Below, piece after piece: positions 8,433 through 20,331 of a stretch of 64,000 nucleotides of DNA; positions within the stretch are counted from its first letter, which is position 1; each line of letters starts with the position of its first letter. The translations under genes were made by a program, and so were the position numbers. The notes under the pieces are model-generated. The model searched no databases, was not told where the DNA came from, and saw nothing but the letters and a program-made list of their open reading frames with translations. The stretch covers positions 1-64,000 of the forward strand of contig NZ_FOTE01000020.1 of the NCBI RefSeq assembly GCF_900114475.1, written 5' to 3'. The DNA is from Paenibacillus sp. 1_12 (GTDB taxonomy: Bacteria; Bacillota; Bacilli; Paenibacillales; NBRC-103111).

Positions 8433-9611
8433 CTAATCAGTTCTTAGCGCATCTATTGGACGCAGCTTGGAAGCTTTATTGGCAGGGTAGAGCCCGAATA
8501 TCATGCCTACTGCAACTGAAAATAAAAAGGCATACAGACTCACCTCAAAAGAAAGCTGCGTGGTCTGTTTCGGATTCATCATCGGCCAAGCGATGGCGAT
8601 GCCGCTTCCCAGCAGCAGGCCAATAATACCCCCAAGACCGCTAATCACCGTAGCTTCTATTAAAAATTGCAGCAGTATGTTTCTGCGTTTTGCTCCGATG
8701 GATTTACGGATCCCGATTTCCCGTGTTCGTTCACTAACCGTAACAAGCATAATGTTCATAATTCCGATACCGCCAACAAGCAATGAAATGCAGGCGACAC
8801 TAATTAGTTGATTATTCAAGGTGCTAGATGCGGCTACACGAGCATTCATTAATTCATCCTGATTCACTAGTTGAAATCCAGTTTCACTTTTAAACTTATA
8901 GCTCAAATATTGCTTCATCGTATTTTGCGCGACAGACAACTCTTCTTTGGTAGGTGCCTCCAAATAAGTCGTACGGATATTGCCAAGCTTAAAGGCACGG
9001 CGTGCCGTCTCCAAAGGGACAAAGACGGAATTATCCAATGAGACCCCGCTAATGTTGGAGCCTTTGGTTTTTAAGGTGCCGACGATAGTAAATACGATTC
9101 CATCTATGTTAATATCTTCGCCGATCGGGTCCAGAGTTCCAAAGTAATTCTGGGCTACCGTGCTGCCCAATATAGCCACGGGGTTGCGAAACTCCATGTC
9201 CGCATCAAGAATAAAACGGCCTGAGGCCAGTTCCCCTTTCATCAGGGACAAGTAGCGGTCATTGGTTCCAACTACCGTATACTTTTCCTGGATACGATCG
9301 TATTTAATATTGGAATTGCTCTTAACCATGGTAGGTGCGATAGTTTCAATCTCGGGAAGCTGCTCAAGCGACATCAACTCATCATAATCGAGCTGAGTGG
9401 CGCGGCCGTTGCCCAGCGTGTTGACGACAATCAGATTGGTGCCCAGACTTTCATATTGCTTTTCTATCTGAGCGCTTGCTCCTTGCCCAATGGCTACCAA
9501 AGTGACAACAGAGCTAACCCCGATAATAACGCCCAGCATGGTCAAGATCGTCCGCATCGGATTTGCAGTTACTGTTCGCAGTGCCATATACAATAATTCC
9601 AACGGATTCAT
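8433..9611 (-). CDS. MacB-like ABC transporter permease (FtsX family)
   Basis: A 392-residue membrane protein of the MacB/FtsX type. A first membrane helix lies at about 20-42 (TMLGVIIGVSSVVTLVAIG), then an extracytoplasmic MacB_PCD-type domain (about 45-265), then three C-terminal helices near 270-380. SERTREIGIRKSIGAKR between helices 2 and 3 is the cytoplasmic segment that contacts the ATPase in this family. The start codon overlaps the stop of the ATPase gene (ATGA at 9608-9611), indicating translational coupling. With the ATPase and adaptor it forms a mechanotransmission-type exporter, probably for a peptide, lipid or toxic compound; the substrate is unknown. Confidence 0.9.
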   Translation of the reverse strand: MNPLELLYMALRTVTANPMRTILTMLGVIIGVSSVVTLVAIGQGASAQIEKQYESLGTNLIVVNTLGNGRATQLDYDELMSLEQLPEIETIAPTMVKSNSNIKYDRIQEKYTVVGTNDRYLSLMKGELASGRFILDADMEFRNPVAILGSTVAQNYFGTLDPIGEDINIDGIVFTIVGTLKTKGSNISGVSLDNSVFVPLETARRAFKLGNIRTTYLEAPTKEELSVAQNTMKQYLSYKFKSETGFQLVNQDELMNARVAASSTLNNQLISVACISLLVGGIGIMNIMLVTVSERTREIGIRKSIGAKRRNILLQFLIEATVISGLGGIIGLLLGSGIAIAWPMMNPKQTTQLSFEVSLYAFLFSVAVGMIFGLYPANKASKLRPIDALRTD

Positions 9612-10375
9612 ACCTGCACCTCAGAAGGTTTAGTCTCAGGAGAAGTAGTAGGTGCGCTGTGTGCACGCAGTGACGTTTCGTCAGGCAGCGGCAAAAGACG
9701 TTCATCCTTCACAATAGCTCCATCCCGAATGGAAATAACTCTTCTGGCATGATCGGCGATATGGGAGTCATGAGTAATCAGCACAATCGTATTTCCCTGC
9801 TTATTTAACTCAATGACGAGCTCTAGCACCTCATTGCCTGTTTTCGTATCAAGTGCGCCTGTAGGTTCATCCGCCAACAGCAGTGAAGGAGAGCCTGACA
9901 ACGCTCGGGCGATGGCAACACGCTGCTGCTGTCCTCCGGAAAGCTCGCTTGGCTTATGGTGACCACGCGCACCCATCCCAAGCAATTCGAGCATGCGCAT
10001 TGCTTTCTCCCGCCGCTCTTTTTTGCCGAGTCCTGAGTAGATCAAGGGCAGCTCGACATTTTCCAAAGCATTCAGCCGGGGCAGCAGATTAAATTGCTGG
10101 AAAATAAATCCGATCTTTTTGTTCCGCAGCTCTGCAAGCTGATTATCGCTCATATTTTCAGTGGCAACACCATCGAGTGAATAGCTGCCGGAAGTAGGGA
10201 TATCCAACAATCCAATCGTATTCATAAGCGTTGATTTACCTGAGCCGCTGGGGCCGATTATAGCCACAAAGTCGCCCTTGGCGACTGATAGTGAGAGGTC
10301 GTTTAATATGTGCAGCTTCTCCGCACCGCGTTCATATACCTTTGTGATATTGCGTAATTCAATCATTGATTGCAT
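9608..10375 (-). CDS. MacB/LolD-like ABC transporter ATP-binding protein
   Basis: A 255-residue ATPase. Walker A is [12 protein letters not shown] near residue 42, the signature is [15 protein letters not shown] near 144, and Walker B is [12 protein letters not shown] near 164, with the switch His in [26 protein letters not shown] is typical of the MacB/LolD branch. ATG 10375 has AAGGAGG 10 bases upstream. It lies between the adaptor (31 bases upstream) and the overlapping permease in one operon. The C-terminal 25 residues are a Pro/Ser/Thr-rich tail of no known role. Confidence 0.93.
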   Translation of the reverse strand: MQSMIELRNITKVYERGAEKLHILNDLSLSVAKGDFVAIIGPSGSGKSTLMNTIGLLDIPTSGSYSLDGVATENMSDNQLAELRNKKIGFIFQQFNLLPRLNALENVELPLIYSGLGKKERREKAMRMLELLGMGARGHHKPSELSGGQQQRVAIARALSGSPSLLLADEPTGALDTKTGNEVLELVIELNKQGNTIVLITHDSHIADHARRVISIRDGAIVKDERLLPLPDETSLRAHSAPTTSPETKPSEVQV

Positions 10376-10405
10376 CCCGGGAATACCTCCTTATCGTGCT
10401 AACAT

Positions 10406-12142
10406 TTATCGATTGTTCCCGCCTGTTCTTTGATTGCCGCCGCCACCAGTGCTACCCGCACCAGCACCGCCAGCACCACCAGCACCACCAGGAAATCCGC
10501 CAGCACCACCAGCTCCAGCCGGAAATCCGCCAGCTCCAGTGCCACCTGCACCGCTTTGAAATTGTTGACGGAGACGGTCGATGTCAGCTTGACTGGCATT
10601 CTGTGTTCTTTGACGTGTGGCCACCACTACTTGATCGCCTTCCTTCAGGCCCTCAGTAACTTCAATATCGGTTTTGCTGCGGATCCCGATTTTTATTTCG
10701 TGGCGTTCTTCTTTGGTGCCATCCGCTTTTTGCAGTGTAACGTATCGTTTTCCCTGCTGCTGCTGAAGTGCTTCGATAGGAAGCAGGACGATATCTTTTT
10801 TATCCTGAATAATAATTTCGGCTGTAGCTGTCATTCCGTAGCGCAGCTCGCTCGTGTTTTTGACGGATAATACCGCATCAAAAAAGGTAACTCCATTCGT
10901 GGTCGTACCTACGGTTGATACTTGATTAACCTCGCCTTCAAACACTTTATTGGTGATCGAATCTACACGGACCGCAGCCTTCATGCCTGCTTTGACATTG
11001 GGCAAGTCCAATTCATCGACTTGAATCGGCAGCTGCATATAATCAAGGCTGGCAACAGCTCCGAGCAGCGTATTTACTTCGATCTTGGAGCCGACCGGAT
11101 AGCTGGCGAGCACGTTGCTTTTCTTATTGGCAAAATCGGTAGAAAACACGCCATCAAAAGGAGCGAGTATCGTCAGCTGCTTCACTTTTTCCTGAAGGTC
11201 GTTGATCGTATTTTTTTGACGTTCTATCGCCGATTGCTTACTTGTAATGTCGTTTTGCAGCGTATCGTTGAACAGCGAGGCAATGATATCGCCTTGCTTG
11301 ACCATGCTTCCATTTTTCACCTTTAATTCTTTGATGACACCGCTTGCGCTGGTAAGAATGGTTTCAATTGAATTGTAATCCAGTACGCCTTTATCCGACG
11401 ATTCCACAAGACGACCGTTGAGCTGTAAGCTGCCCTTTACCTTCATTCCAGCCGCTAGTGTACCGTCATTGGTTATCTTGATGTCGACTTCAAGCAATTT
11501 GCCGCCGTTGGCATCCGCCTTGGGTTGAGTCCCAACAGCTTCAACCTTAGCGGTTTTAGTCAGGTTAAAACCGTCAATGGTAAGGTCGATCAGATCTCCC
11601 TTTTTAAGCTGCACCGCATTTTCCAGCAAAAAGGATAGCTTCGTAATGAACGAGGAAGAGTCGGACAACGTTGCGAAGCGGCTGGTTTTACCGACATTGG
11701 AGCCTACATCCAAATTGTTGATCAAGCTCAAGGTACCAGTGAGAGGCGCAACGATTTGTAAATGATTTTGCTGATTTTGCAATTCACTTAGATCCTTTTG
11801 CAGCTGTAGATAAGTGGATTCAGCCTCCTGTAGGCTGATTTCCTGGGAAGGTACCGATATTTCCAGTAAAACATCCCCTTTTTTGACAGCCTGATTACGT
11901 GTCAGGTTCATGGTTTTGATCGTACCATCGGCAGTAGCTATAATATTCTGCATATCTCTGGCCTCGAATTGTGAAGTGCCTGATACTACAGATCGGATGG
12001 TCCCTTTTTTGATTGACAGAACTTTCTCTTGCGGATTAGCAGCCTGCGTTTTGGGTTTGGAGGAAACGTACCAATAGGCACCAGCTCCACACAGTACCAA
12101 TAGACTGACTACTAGGATCCCTATTTTTTTGCGAAATTTCAT
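10406..12142 (-). CDS. HlyD/MacA-type periplasmic adaptor (membrane fusion protein)
   Basis: A 578-residue adaptor with one N-terminal membrane anchor (about 7-27). Two lipoyl-like barrel-sandwich modules are seen: around 62-165 (VAPLTGTLSLINNLDVG as second half) and around 262-350 (LAPFDGVFSTDF), each with a heptad-rich hairpin; beta-barrel and membrane-proximal domains follow (about 360-520). Two such modules in one chain is unusual; MacA has one. The last 50 residues are almost pure Gly/Ala with FPAG and FPGG motifs. ATG 12142 has AAGGAG 9 bases upstream. It is the first gene of the operon adaptor-ATPase-permease-secreted protein. In a Gram-positive cell it would link the transporter to an external partner. 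Confidence 0.85.
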   Translation of the reverse strand: MKFRKKIGILVVSLLVLCGAGAYWYVSSKPKTQAANPQEKVLSIKKGTIRSVVSGTSQFEARDMQNIIATADGTIKTMNLTRNQAVKKGDVLLEISVPSQEISLQEAESTYLQLQKDLSELQNQQNHLQIVAPLTGTLSLINNLDVGSNVGKTSRFATLSDSSSFITKLSFLLENAVQLKKGDLIDLTIDGFNLTKTAKVEAVGTQPKADANGGKLLEVDIKITNDGTLAAGMKVKGSLQLNGRLVESSDKGVLDYNSIETILTSASGVIKELKVKNGSMVKQGDIIASLFNDTLQNDITSKQSAIERQKNTINDLQEKVKQLTILAPFDGVFSTDFANKKSNVLASYPVGSKIEVNTLLGAVASLDYMQLPIQVDELDLPNVKAGMKAAVRVDSITNKVFEGEVNQVSTVGTTTNGVTFFDAVLSVKNTSELRYGMTATAEIIIQDKKDIVLLPIEALQQQQGKRYVTLQKADGTKEERHEIKIGIRSKTDIEVTEGLKEGDQVVVATRQRTQNASQADIDRLRQQFQSGAGGTGAGGFPAGAGGAGGFPGGAGGAGGAGAGSTGGGGNQRTGGNNR

Positions 12143-12207
12143 TCAAGCTTCTCCTTTCAAGCGACTTGGCAGGGGGGTGCCAGTTTCCTAATACTTTAGC
12201 AATGGGA

Positions 12208-12266
12208 TGTGAATGAAGTGTGAAATGCTTCCAATGGAATCCGGTTAAGTGTAAAAAAAATGTGAA
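12208..12266 (-). promoter_or_regulatory. Phased direct repeats upstream of the exporter operon
   Basis: On the minus strand two pairs of hexamers occur with an exact 11-base period: TTCACA (12261-12266) and TTTACA (12250-12255), then TTCACA (12219-12224) and TTCACA (12208-12213). Five bases separate the members of each pair. This layout matches binding sites of OmpR/PhoP-type response regulators. The last repeat ends 66 bases upstream of the adaptor start. No response-regulator gene is next to it. Confidence 0.5.
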
Positions 12267-12384
12267 GACGAGCTCAGAATAGACAAGGGACCACGCGCAG
12301 CAAATAAAAAATTCGGTTCGTGATCAAAACTTCAAGATCTCCTTGTCTTGCTTGTTGTGCTCTTTCATTAGTGAGGTGAATGTC

Positions 12385-12424
12385 AAAAAAACCTTGATTG
12401 GCATCATGCCGTTCAAGGTTTTTT
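12385..12424. terminator. Terminator after mtnA (bidirectional shape)
   Basis: AACCTTGA (12390-12397) pairs with TCAAGGTT (12413-12420), with GGCA/TGCC as an inner stem. T runs are present on both strands. It ends the mtnK-mtnA transcript on the minus strand. The remaining bases from 12425 to 12523 show nothing else. Confidence 0.8.
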
Positions 12425-12523
12425 GGGGTGGGGCTGCCGAACCATAAGATGAACATATTCATACCACATTTATCCAATCGGATCAGATTGACCACCGGCA
12501 CTTTTCTTATCTCAGGGCGGGGG

Positions 12524-13615
12524 TTATTCCTGAAATAGCTTTTTTAAATTCTCTTGATAAGGTGCGCGGATAACGCCTTTTTCAGTAATAATCGCAGTCA
12601 CATATTCATTAGGCGTAATATCAAAGGCTGGATTAAACACTTTAACGCCCTTCGGTGCGGTACGTTTGCCAAAGCCCTGTGTAATTTCGTCCTCATGACG
12701 TTCCTCTATCGGAATGTCTGCTCCGTTAGCCGTATTCAGGTCAATGGTTGACATCGGGCAAGCCACATAAAAAGGAATACCGTGAGCCTTGGCAAGCACT
12801 GCCACGCTGTAAGTACCAATCTTGTTAGCAACATCGCCATTGGCGGCGACACGGTCCGTACCAACAATAACAGCTTGTACCCAACCTTTACTCATGACTA
12901 CTCCGGCCATGTTGTCGCAGATCAGTGTAACGTCAACACCTGCCTGCTGAAGCTCGAAGGCGGTCAGACGTGCGCCTTGAAGCACTGGACGGGTCTCATC
13001 GGCGAACACCTTAAGATTCATACCGCGCTCCTGTGCCAAATACATCGGTGCGAGGGCCGTACCGTAGCGGGCTGTAGCTAGGCCGCCTGCATTGCAATGC
13101 GTAAGCACGCCCATTCCGTCCTCGAACAGATCCAGCGCGTGCACGCCGATAAGCCGGCATGTTTCCTCGTCCTCGCTTTGGATCAGCTTCGCTTCATCCA
13201 ACAGCGCCTGCTTCATCGCTTCCGGCTCGCCGCCTGCGGAAGCCAGCTCCGTAGCACGCTGCTTCATCCGCTCCAGCGCCCAGAACAAGTTCACCGCCGT
13301 CGGGCGCGACGTCGCCAAATAATCACACTGCTTGGCCGTTTCGGCAAGCAGATGCTCCAGCCCGCCGCTTGTACCACGCATGCCGAGGTAAACCCCATAC
13401 GCCGCTGCAATGCCGATAGCGGGTGCGCCGCGTACTGCGAGCTGCTTGATCGCATCCCATACCTGCTCGGCTGTTGTCAGCTCCAAATATACGATTTCAT
13501 CCGGCAGCAGCCGTTGATCGAGCAGATCCAAGCTCTGGGTCGCCGAGTTCCAGCGTACCGATTGCAGCCAATCGGCTGCCTCATTCTTTTCTTCCTGCTT
13601 CTCATTTACGCTCAT
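12524..13615 (-). CDS. mtnA: S-methyl-5-thioribose-1-phosphate isomerase
   Basis: A 363-residue enzyme of the methionine salvage pathway that converts methylthioribose 1-phosphate to methylthioribulose 1-phosphate. [13 protein letters not shown] near residue 56, the catalytic Cys in [19 protein letters not shown] (about 167), and [18 protein letters not shown] with the catalytic Asp (about 247) are all visible. ATG 13615 is chosen because AGGAG lies 8 bases upstream; an in-frame ATG at 13633 would contain that site. It is 21 bases downstream of mtnK and co-transcribed. The first third of the gene is locally GC-rich. Confidence 0.96.
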   Translation of the reverse strand: MSVNEKQEEKNEAADWLQSVRWNSATQSLDLLDQRLLPDEIVYLELTTAEQVWDAIKQLAVRGAPAIGIAAAYGVYLGMRGTSGGLEHLLAETAKQCDYLATSRPTAVNLFWALERMKQRATELASAGGEPEAMKQALLDEAKLIQSEDEETCRLIGVHALDLFEDGMGVLTHCNAGGLATARYGTALAPMYLAQERGMNLKVFADETRPVLQGARLTAFELQQAGVDVTLICDNMAGVVMSKGWVQAVIVGTDRVAANGDVANKIGTYSVAVLAKAHGIPFYVACPMSTIDLNTANGADIPIEERHEDEITQGFGKRTAPKGVKVFNPAFDITPNEYVTAIITEKGVIRAPYQENLKKLFQE

Positions 13616-13636
13616 CTTAGTTGCTCCTTTCAAATT

Positions 13637-14842
13637 CTATTCAATCGCTTTGGCTGCAATTTCCAGCAGGTCGTTAATCGATTGAGCCTGACGGTTATGC
13701 TTGATAAGAGCCGTTCCAATTCGGAGCGCAATGCGCTGTGCGCGTTCTTTGGCTGCTTCGTCCTCAAGCTTATTGATGTCGGCAACCTGTGCAAGACCGT
13801 GTACGCGGCGAACCATTTTGCATCCGGTATAACCGATGGCGTCACGAAGCAACTGCTCCAAATACCACTCCTGATAGTTTTCATCTGCAAAGACGCGGTC
13901 TACGCCATACAAGGACCAGATAGAACGAAACTCACCACTGAAGGTATGCCAAATATCTCGAATCGTTCCAAGTAAGTAACCACGGTAATCATCACGTGAC
14001 AGCTGATCCTGACTCCAGCCTTCCTGTGCGGCATAATTCAGCAGCAGGTTGGCAAATACAGCGCCGATATCAAAACCCATTGGACCATAATAGGCGAACT
14101 CAGGATCGATAACCTTAGTGGAATCCTCGGTAATAAAAATACTGCCTGTATGCAAATCACCGTGAAGCAGGGCTTGAGCTTTGGTCAGGAAGCCGTTACG
14201 CAGAACGGCAACCTCAAGGAGCAGCTCCTTGTCGACCCATAGGGCTTCGACTTCACTTTGGATGGCTGGAGGAATATTATTCGTTTCCGCATTGCGATAC
14301 GGATCGTCAAAGATCAGATCCTCCGTAATTTTGCAAAGCTCTGGATTAATAAATTGTTTGACGCGCAGCTTCTTTTCCTGCTGATTCATGCCAAGATCCG
14401 ACGTATAAAATAACGTGTGAGCCATGAAACGTCCGATATGCTGAGCAAAAAGCGGATAGCGGTTGCCATCCATCAAGCCTTTACGCATGATCACATGATC
14501 ACTTAAATCCTGCATGACCGTTAAGGCCAAATCTTTGTCATACGTATACACATGAGGTACCAGATCAGGGCATAAGGATTCTTGTATTTGTAAAGCTTCG
14601 CTTTCAATACGTGCCCGGTCCAGCGTGAGCGGCCAGGATTCCCCGACAACCTTGGCATAAGGTAAGGCCTGTTTCAAAATGATGCTTTTGCCTGTCGAAG
14701 CTTCTGAAATATGAAATACGAGATTCAAATTGCCGTCTCCGATTTCATGACTGGAAAGCTCGCTTCCAGCGGTAAACAAGTCAGGTATAGTGCGTGCATA
14801 AGCTACTGCTTCTGCTTCTGTCAAAGCATGATATGTAGACAT
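13637..14842 (-). CDS. mtnK: S-methyl-5-thioribose kinase
   Basis: A 401-residue kinase that phosphorylates methylthioribose, the step before MtnA in methionine salvage. It has the aminoglycoside phosphotransferase-like fold. LLHGDLHTGSIFI near residue 228 carries the catalytic Asp, and VIDPEFAYYGPMGFDIG near 248 is the metal-binding segment typical of MtnK. Length is usual. AGGAGG lies 10 bases upstream of ATG 14842. In Bacillus this operon is controlled by an S-box; no S-box is visible here. A weak TATACT -10 box occurs upstream on the minus strand near 14955-14960. Confidence 0.96.
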   Translation of the reverse strand: MSTYHALTEAEAVAYARTIPDLFTAGSELSSHEIGDGNLNLVFHISEASTGKSIILKQALPYAKVVGESWPLTLDRARIESEALQIQESLCPDLVPHVYTYDKDLALTVMQDLSDHVIMRKGLMDGNRYPLFAQHIGRFMAHTLFYTSDLGMNQQEKKLRVKQFINPELCKITEDLIFDDPYRNAETNNIPPAIQSEVEALWVDKELLLEVAVLRNGFLTKAQALLHGDLHTGSIFITEDSTKVIDPEFAYYGPMGFDIGAVFANLLLNYAAQEGWSQDQLSRDDYRGYLLGTIRDIWHTFSGEFRSIWSLYGVDRVFADENYQEWYLEQLLRDAIGYTGCKMVRRVHGLAQVADINKLEDEAAKERAQRIALRIGTALIKHNRQAQSINDLLEIAAKAIE

Positions 14843-15114
14843 GGTTTGATATTCCTCCTTCTAGTTTGGGTAAAGAACGAGCCTCGATAAATTATGCTTA
14901 TAAAATTACATGGAAAAATGCATCAAGTATGCTCTTTATCCGAAAGACTGCTAACCTATAGTATAACAAAATGAGTCATCGCTTGGAATAGCAGATCATG
15001 GTTACTGTGGGGAACAAACTCTAATTTACAAAATATACATCTGGCGATAATACACCGATAACGCTCAGGTTCTATATTAAAGCTATACGATTCGTATTGG
15101 GAGGGTTTCATAGG

Positions 15115-15294
15115 ATGAAGCTGCTTGGAAAATTATTGTCTGTAGTTTTTGCTGCGGGTGTTGTACTTCTGTTGGGAGTTCAGGCTCAAGAGGAGCCAGT
15201 TCATGCAAATCCATATAAGGCTAATTATCAACAATATGAACGTATTCAAAAGCCAGTACTCGTTGTAAACAGTGATAATAACCGGAATCCTTAA
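15115..15294 (+). CDS. Small exported peptide of unknown function
   Basis: A 59-residue product not recognised. It has a classical signal sequence (MKLLGKLL, hydrophobic core to about residue 26) with a possible cleavage after VHA at 37, leaving a mature tail of about 22-30 residues rich in Asn, Tyr, Gln and Lys. There is no lipobox and no second membrane segment. ATG 15115 is preceded by GGAGGG at 15100-15105. The gene is followed at once by a strong terminator, so it is probably a single transcript. It could be a signal peptide-type pheromone precursor or a cell-envelope peptide; nothing nearby decides. Confidence 0.6.
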   Translation: MKLLGKLLSVVFAAGVVLLLGVQAQEEPVHANPYKANYQQYERIQKPVLVVNSDNNRNP

Positions 15295-15326
15295 GCAGAG
15301 CACTAAGCAATTCTTCCATAACAATA

Positions 15327-15368
15327 AAAAGAAAAGGGAAGGCTCTCAGGCCCTCCCTTTTTTCTTTT
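15327..15368. terminator. Terminator after the small exported peptide gene
   Basis: AAAAGGGA with flanking AAAAAG pairs with TCCCTTTT and CTTTTT around a GGC...GGCC apex. T-rich tails occur on both strands, so it may also end the convergent gene at 15383-15556. Confidence 0.8.
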
Positions 15369-15382
15369 TGCATCAAACGCTC

Positions 15383-15556
15383 CTAAAATAGCTTGCTGCG
15401 ACCTCGATGCTCGACAAGATCGATGGCACCCAATACCACATGGGCTAAACCGAATCCTGCTACAGCTGCTGCGGCCATGGGGTACTTACCTCGCAGTGCA
15501 ACACCGGAAGCCGTAACAGCTGTACCCAAAACAGTAGGAATAAGTCCTTCTCGCAT
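15383..15556 (-). CDS. Small two-helix membrane protein
   Basis: A 57-residue protein, not recognised. Two hydrophobic segments (about 5-20 and 25-46, the second AAAAVAGFGLAHVVLGAIDL) are separated by a short basic loop RGKYP; the tail EHRGRSKLF is basic. ATG 15556 has GAGGAGG 7 bases upstream, which decides the start over longer in-frame options. It is rich in Ala and Gly. Small proteins of this type are common in Paenibacillus genomes without assigned role. Confidence 0.6.
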   Translation of the reverse strand: MREGLIPTVLGTAVTASGVALRGKYPMAAAAVAGFGLAHVVLGAIDLVEHRGRSKLF

Positions 15557-15726
15557 GGTGGTTCCTCCTCTGGATCTTGAGTGGATGTTCGAATGCATTT
15601 ATAGTTTGAGGTTAAATCGATAAATGTATGTTTGCCAAATAGTTGCATTATCAAGCTGAACAATCTTATAATGGAGTATTACGAATTACAGTTGGCATCA
15701 TTATTTGCTTGTAGAAGGGGGTGAGG

Positions 15727-16314
15727 GTGATCAAGGAAAGCGTATCAAAGCCAGTGGCGTTAAAGGAATGGGCCGTAGCTATAGAAGCACTTCGAGAAGG
15801 GCGGCAAATTTTGATCATGCGAAAAGGTGGGATTCGTGAAGAAACACGGGACTTTCACATTGAAAGCGAGAGCTTTTATTTATATCCGACCTATGAGCAT
15901 CAGAAGAAGCAATGGATCAAGCCGGAGCATCAGTATAAGCTGGATCTGACCTTGAAGGACTGGAACATTGAGGATACAGAGATTGAGGTTCATTGTTATG
16001 CGGAGCTGGTAGAGGATATACTAATAGAAGATCAGGAGCAATTGAACAAGCTGAGCGAGCTGCATTTATGGACCGATTCATTTGCCGAGGAGAGATTGAA
16101 GTGGAAGCGTGCCAAACCGCTCCATGTGATGCTGCTGCGGGTCTATGAGCTGGATGTGCCGATCAAGCTGCCGATTATTCCTTCATACATAGGCTGCAAA
16201 TCATGGATTCAATTGGAGGACAGCACGATTAACACGGCATCTCGTAAGCCAGTGCTTCCAGATGAAGTGTTCGAAGGAGTAGTTGCTCAAATCAACAACG
16301 CTTTAAAAGGGTAA
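15727..16314 (+). CDS. DUF1802 family protein
   Basis: A 195-residue soluble protein. ALKEWAVAIEALREGRQILIMRKGGIREE at the N-terminus is the conserved opening of DUF1802, followed by FYLYPTYEHQ and later RVYELDVPIKLPIIPSYIGCKSWIQL, which are also family hallmarks. No function is established for the family. GTG 15727 is preferred because AAGGGG lies 6 bases upstream; GTG 15721 is too close to that site. It is a single gene before the SUF operon, and no terminator is seen between them. Confidence 0.75.
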   Translation: MIKESVSKPVALKEWAVAIEALREGRQILIMRKGGIREETRDFHIESESFYLYPTYEHQKKQWIKPEHQYKLDLTLKDWNIEDTEIEVHCYAELVEDILIEDQEQLNKLSELHLWTDSFAEERLKWKRAKPLHVMLLRVYELDVPIKLPIIPSYIGCKSWIQLEDSTINTASRKPVLPDEVFEGVVAQINNALKG

Positions 16315-16389
16315 TAGATAAGAAGAATGAAAAACTACGTTAAATGAGACATGTTTGGCATATAATTTGCAAACTCTTCGCTCCAACCA

Positions 16390-16440
16390 TTGAGAATCAG
16401 TGATAATCAGTTTATAATGATTATTAGATAAGAATAATCA
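16390..16440 (+). promoter_or_regulatory. sufCDSUB promoter overlapped by Fur-like inverted repeats
   Basis: TTGAGA (16390-16395), a 17-base spacer and TATAAT (16413-16418) form a near-consensus sigma-A promoter. TGATAATCA (16401-16409) in the spacer and TGATTATTA (16418-16426) form one dyad; TGATTATT (16418-16425) and AATAATCA (16433-16440) form a second dyad with a 7-base gap. Both resemble half-sites of the Fur 7-1-7 box. Iron control of the operon is inferred. Confidence 0.7.
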
Positions 16441-16478
16441 CTCTAAATATAGACTTTAAATATGGAGGAAATAAGATC

Positions 16479-17309
16479 ATGGCACAAACAACGGAATTCA
16501 CTATAGACGGTTTGAAAGCTACTGTCGAAGGCAAGGAAATTTTGAAGGGCTTGAACCTCACCATGAAGGGCGGAGAAATCCATGCTATTATGGGACCCAA
16601 TGGAACAGGTAAAAGTACGCTGGCTTCTACAATCATGGGTCATCCCAAGTATGAAGTTACCGAAGGCGCGATCACAATCAATGGCGAAGATGTTCTTGAA
16701 ATGGCTGTTGACGAAAGAGCTCGTGCAGGTATTTTCTTAGCCATGCAGTACCCGAGTGAAATTACCGGTGTCACGAATGCCGATTTTCTGCGCAGTGCAA
16801 TTAATGCCCGTCGCGAGGAAGGCAGCGAAATTTCCTTGATCCGCTTTATCCGTCAAATGGAGAGCAAAATGAAAGAGCTTGAAATGAATCCGGAATTTAT
16901 GCACCGTTATTTGAATGAAGGATTTTCCGGCGGCGAAAAGAAGCGTAATGAAATTTTGCAAATGCTGCTTCTTGAACCAAGTGTTGTTATTTTGGATGAA
17001 ATCGACTCCGGTCTGGATATAGATGCTCTTCGTATTGTCGCAGCTGGTGTGAACGCTATGCGTTCCGAAGATCGCAGCTTTCTGATCATTACCCATTACC
17101 AACGTTTGCTTAACTACGTAAAACCGGATTTTGTACATGTTATGATGCAAGGACGTATTGTGAAATCGGGCGGTCCTGAACTGGCAGAGCGTCTTGAGAA
17201 TGATGGCTACGACTGGATTAAGGAAGAGTTGGGCATTGACGATGAGACCGTTGGCGGACAGGAAGAAGAATTTAAAATCCCAATGAACACTTCAGGTCCA
17301 AAATACTAA
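16479..17309 (+). CDS. sufC: Fe-S cluster assembly ATPase SufC
   Basis: A 276-residue ABC-type ATPase that drives the SufBCD scaffold. Walker A is GPNGTGKSTLAS near residue 37; the signature is GFSGGEKKRNEILQM near 148; Walker B is VVILDEIDSGLDIDAL near 168, the Glu-Ile-Asp version typical of SufC rather than transporters. ITHYQRLL follows. GGAGG lies 9 bases upstream of ATG 16479. It is the first gene of sufCDSUB. The C-terminus has an acidic extension (GQEEEFKIPMNTSGPKY), slightly longer than in most homologues. Confidence 0.97.
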   Translation: MAQTTEFTIDGLKATVEGKEILKGLNLTMKGGEIHAIMGPNGTGKSTLASTIMGHPKYEVTEGAITINGEDVLEMAVDERARAGIFLAMQYPSEITGVTNADFLRSAINARREEGSEISLIRFIRQMESKMKELEMNPEFMHRYLNEGFSGGEKKRNEILQMLLLEPSVVILDEIDSGLDIDALRIVAAGVNAMRSEDRSFLIITHYQRLLNYVKPDFVHVMMQGRIVKSGGPELAERLENDGYDWIKEELGIDDETVGGQEEEFKIPMNTSGPKY

Positions 17310-17335
17310 GTGATAATCGTACAGGAGGAATATAT

Positions 17336-20281
<2,946 letters not shown>

Positions 20282-20331
20282 GTCGTATAGCATAGCAATA
20301 TGATGAACATTTTAAAGGAGGTTTACCTATT

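Noticed and set aside
12274-12501. 75-residue open frame on the minus strand after mtnA
   Set aside because: It spans the mtnA terminator hairpin and has no ribosome site or recognisable product.
13097-13975. Long plus-strand frame antisense to mtnA and mtnK
   Set aside because: Its length follows from the codon bias of the two real genes; no ribosome site, Cys/His/Leu-rich nonsense composition.
14843-15114. S-box (SAM riboswitch) upstream of mtnK
   Set aside because: None of the conserved S-box helices or the terminator pair was found on the minus strand.
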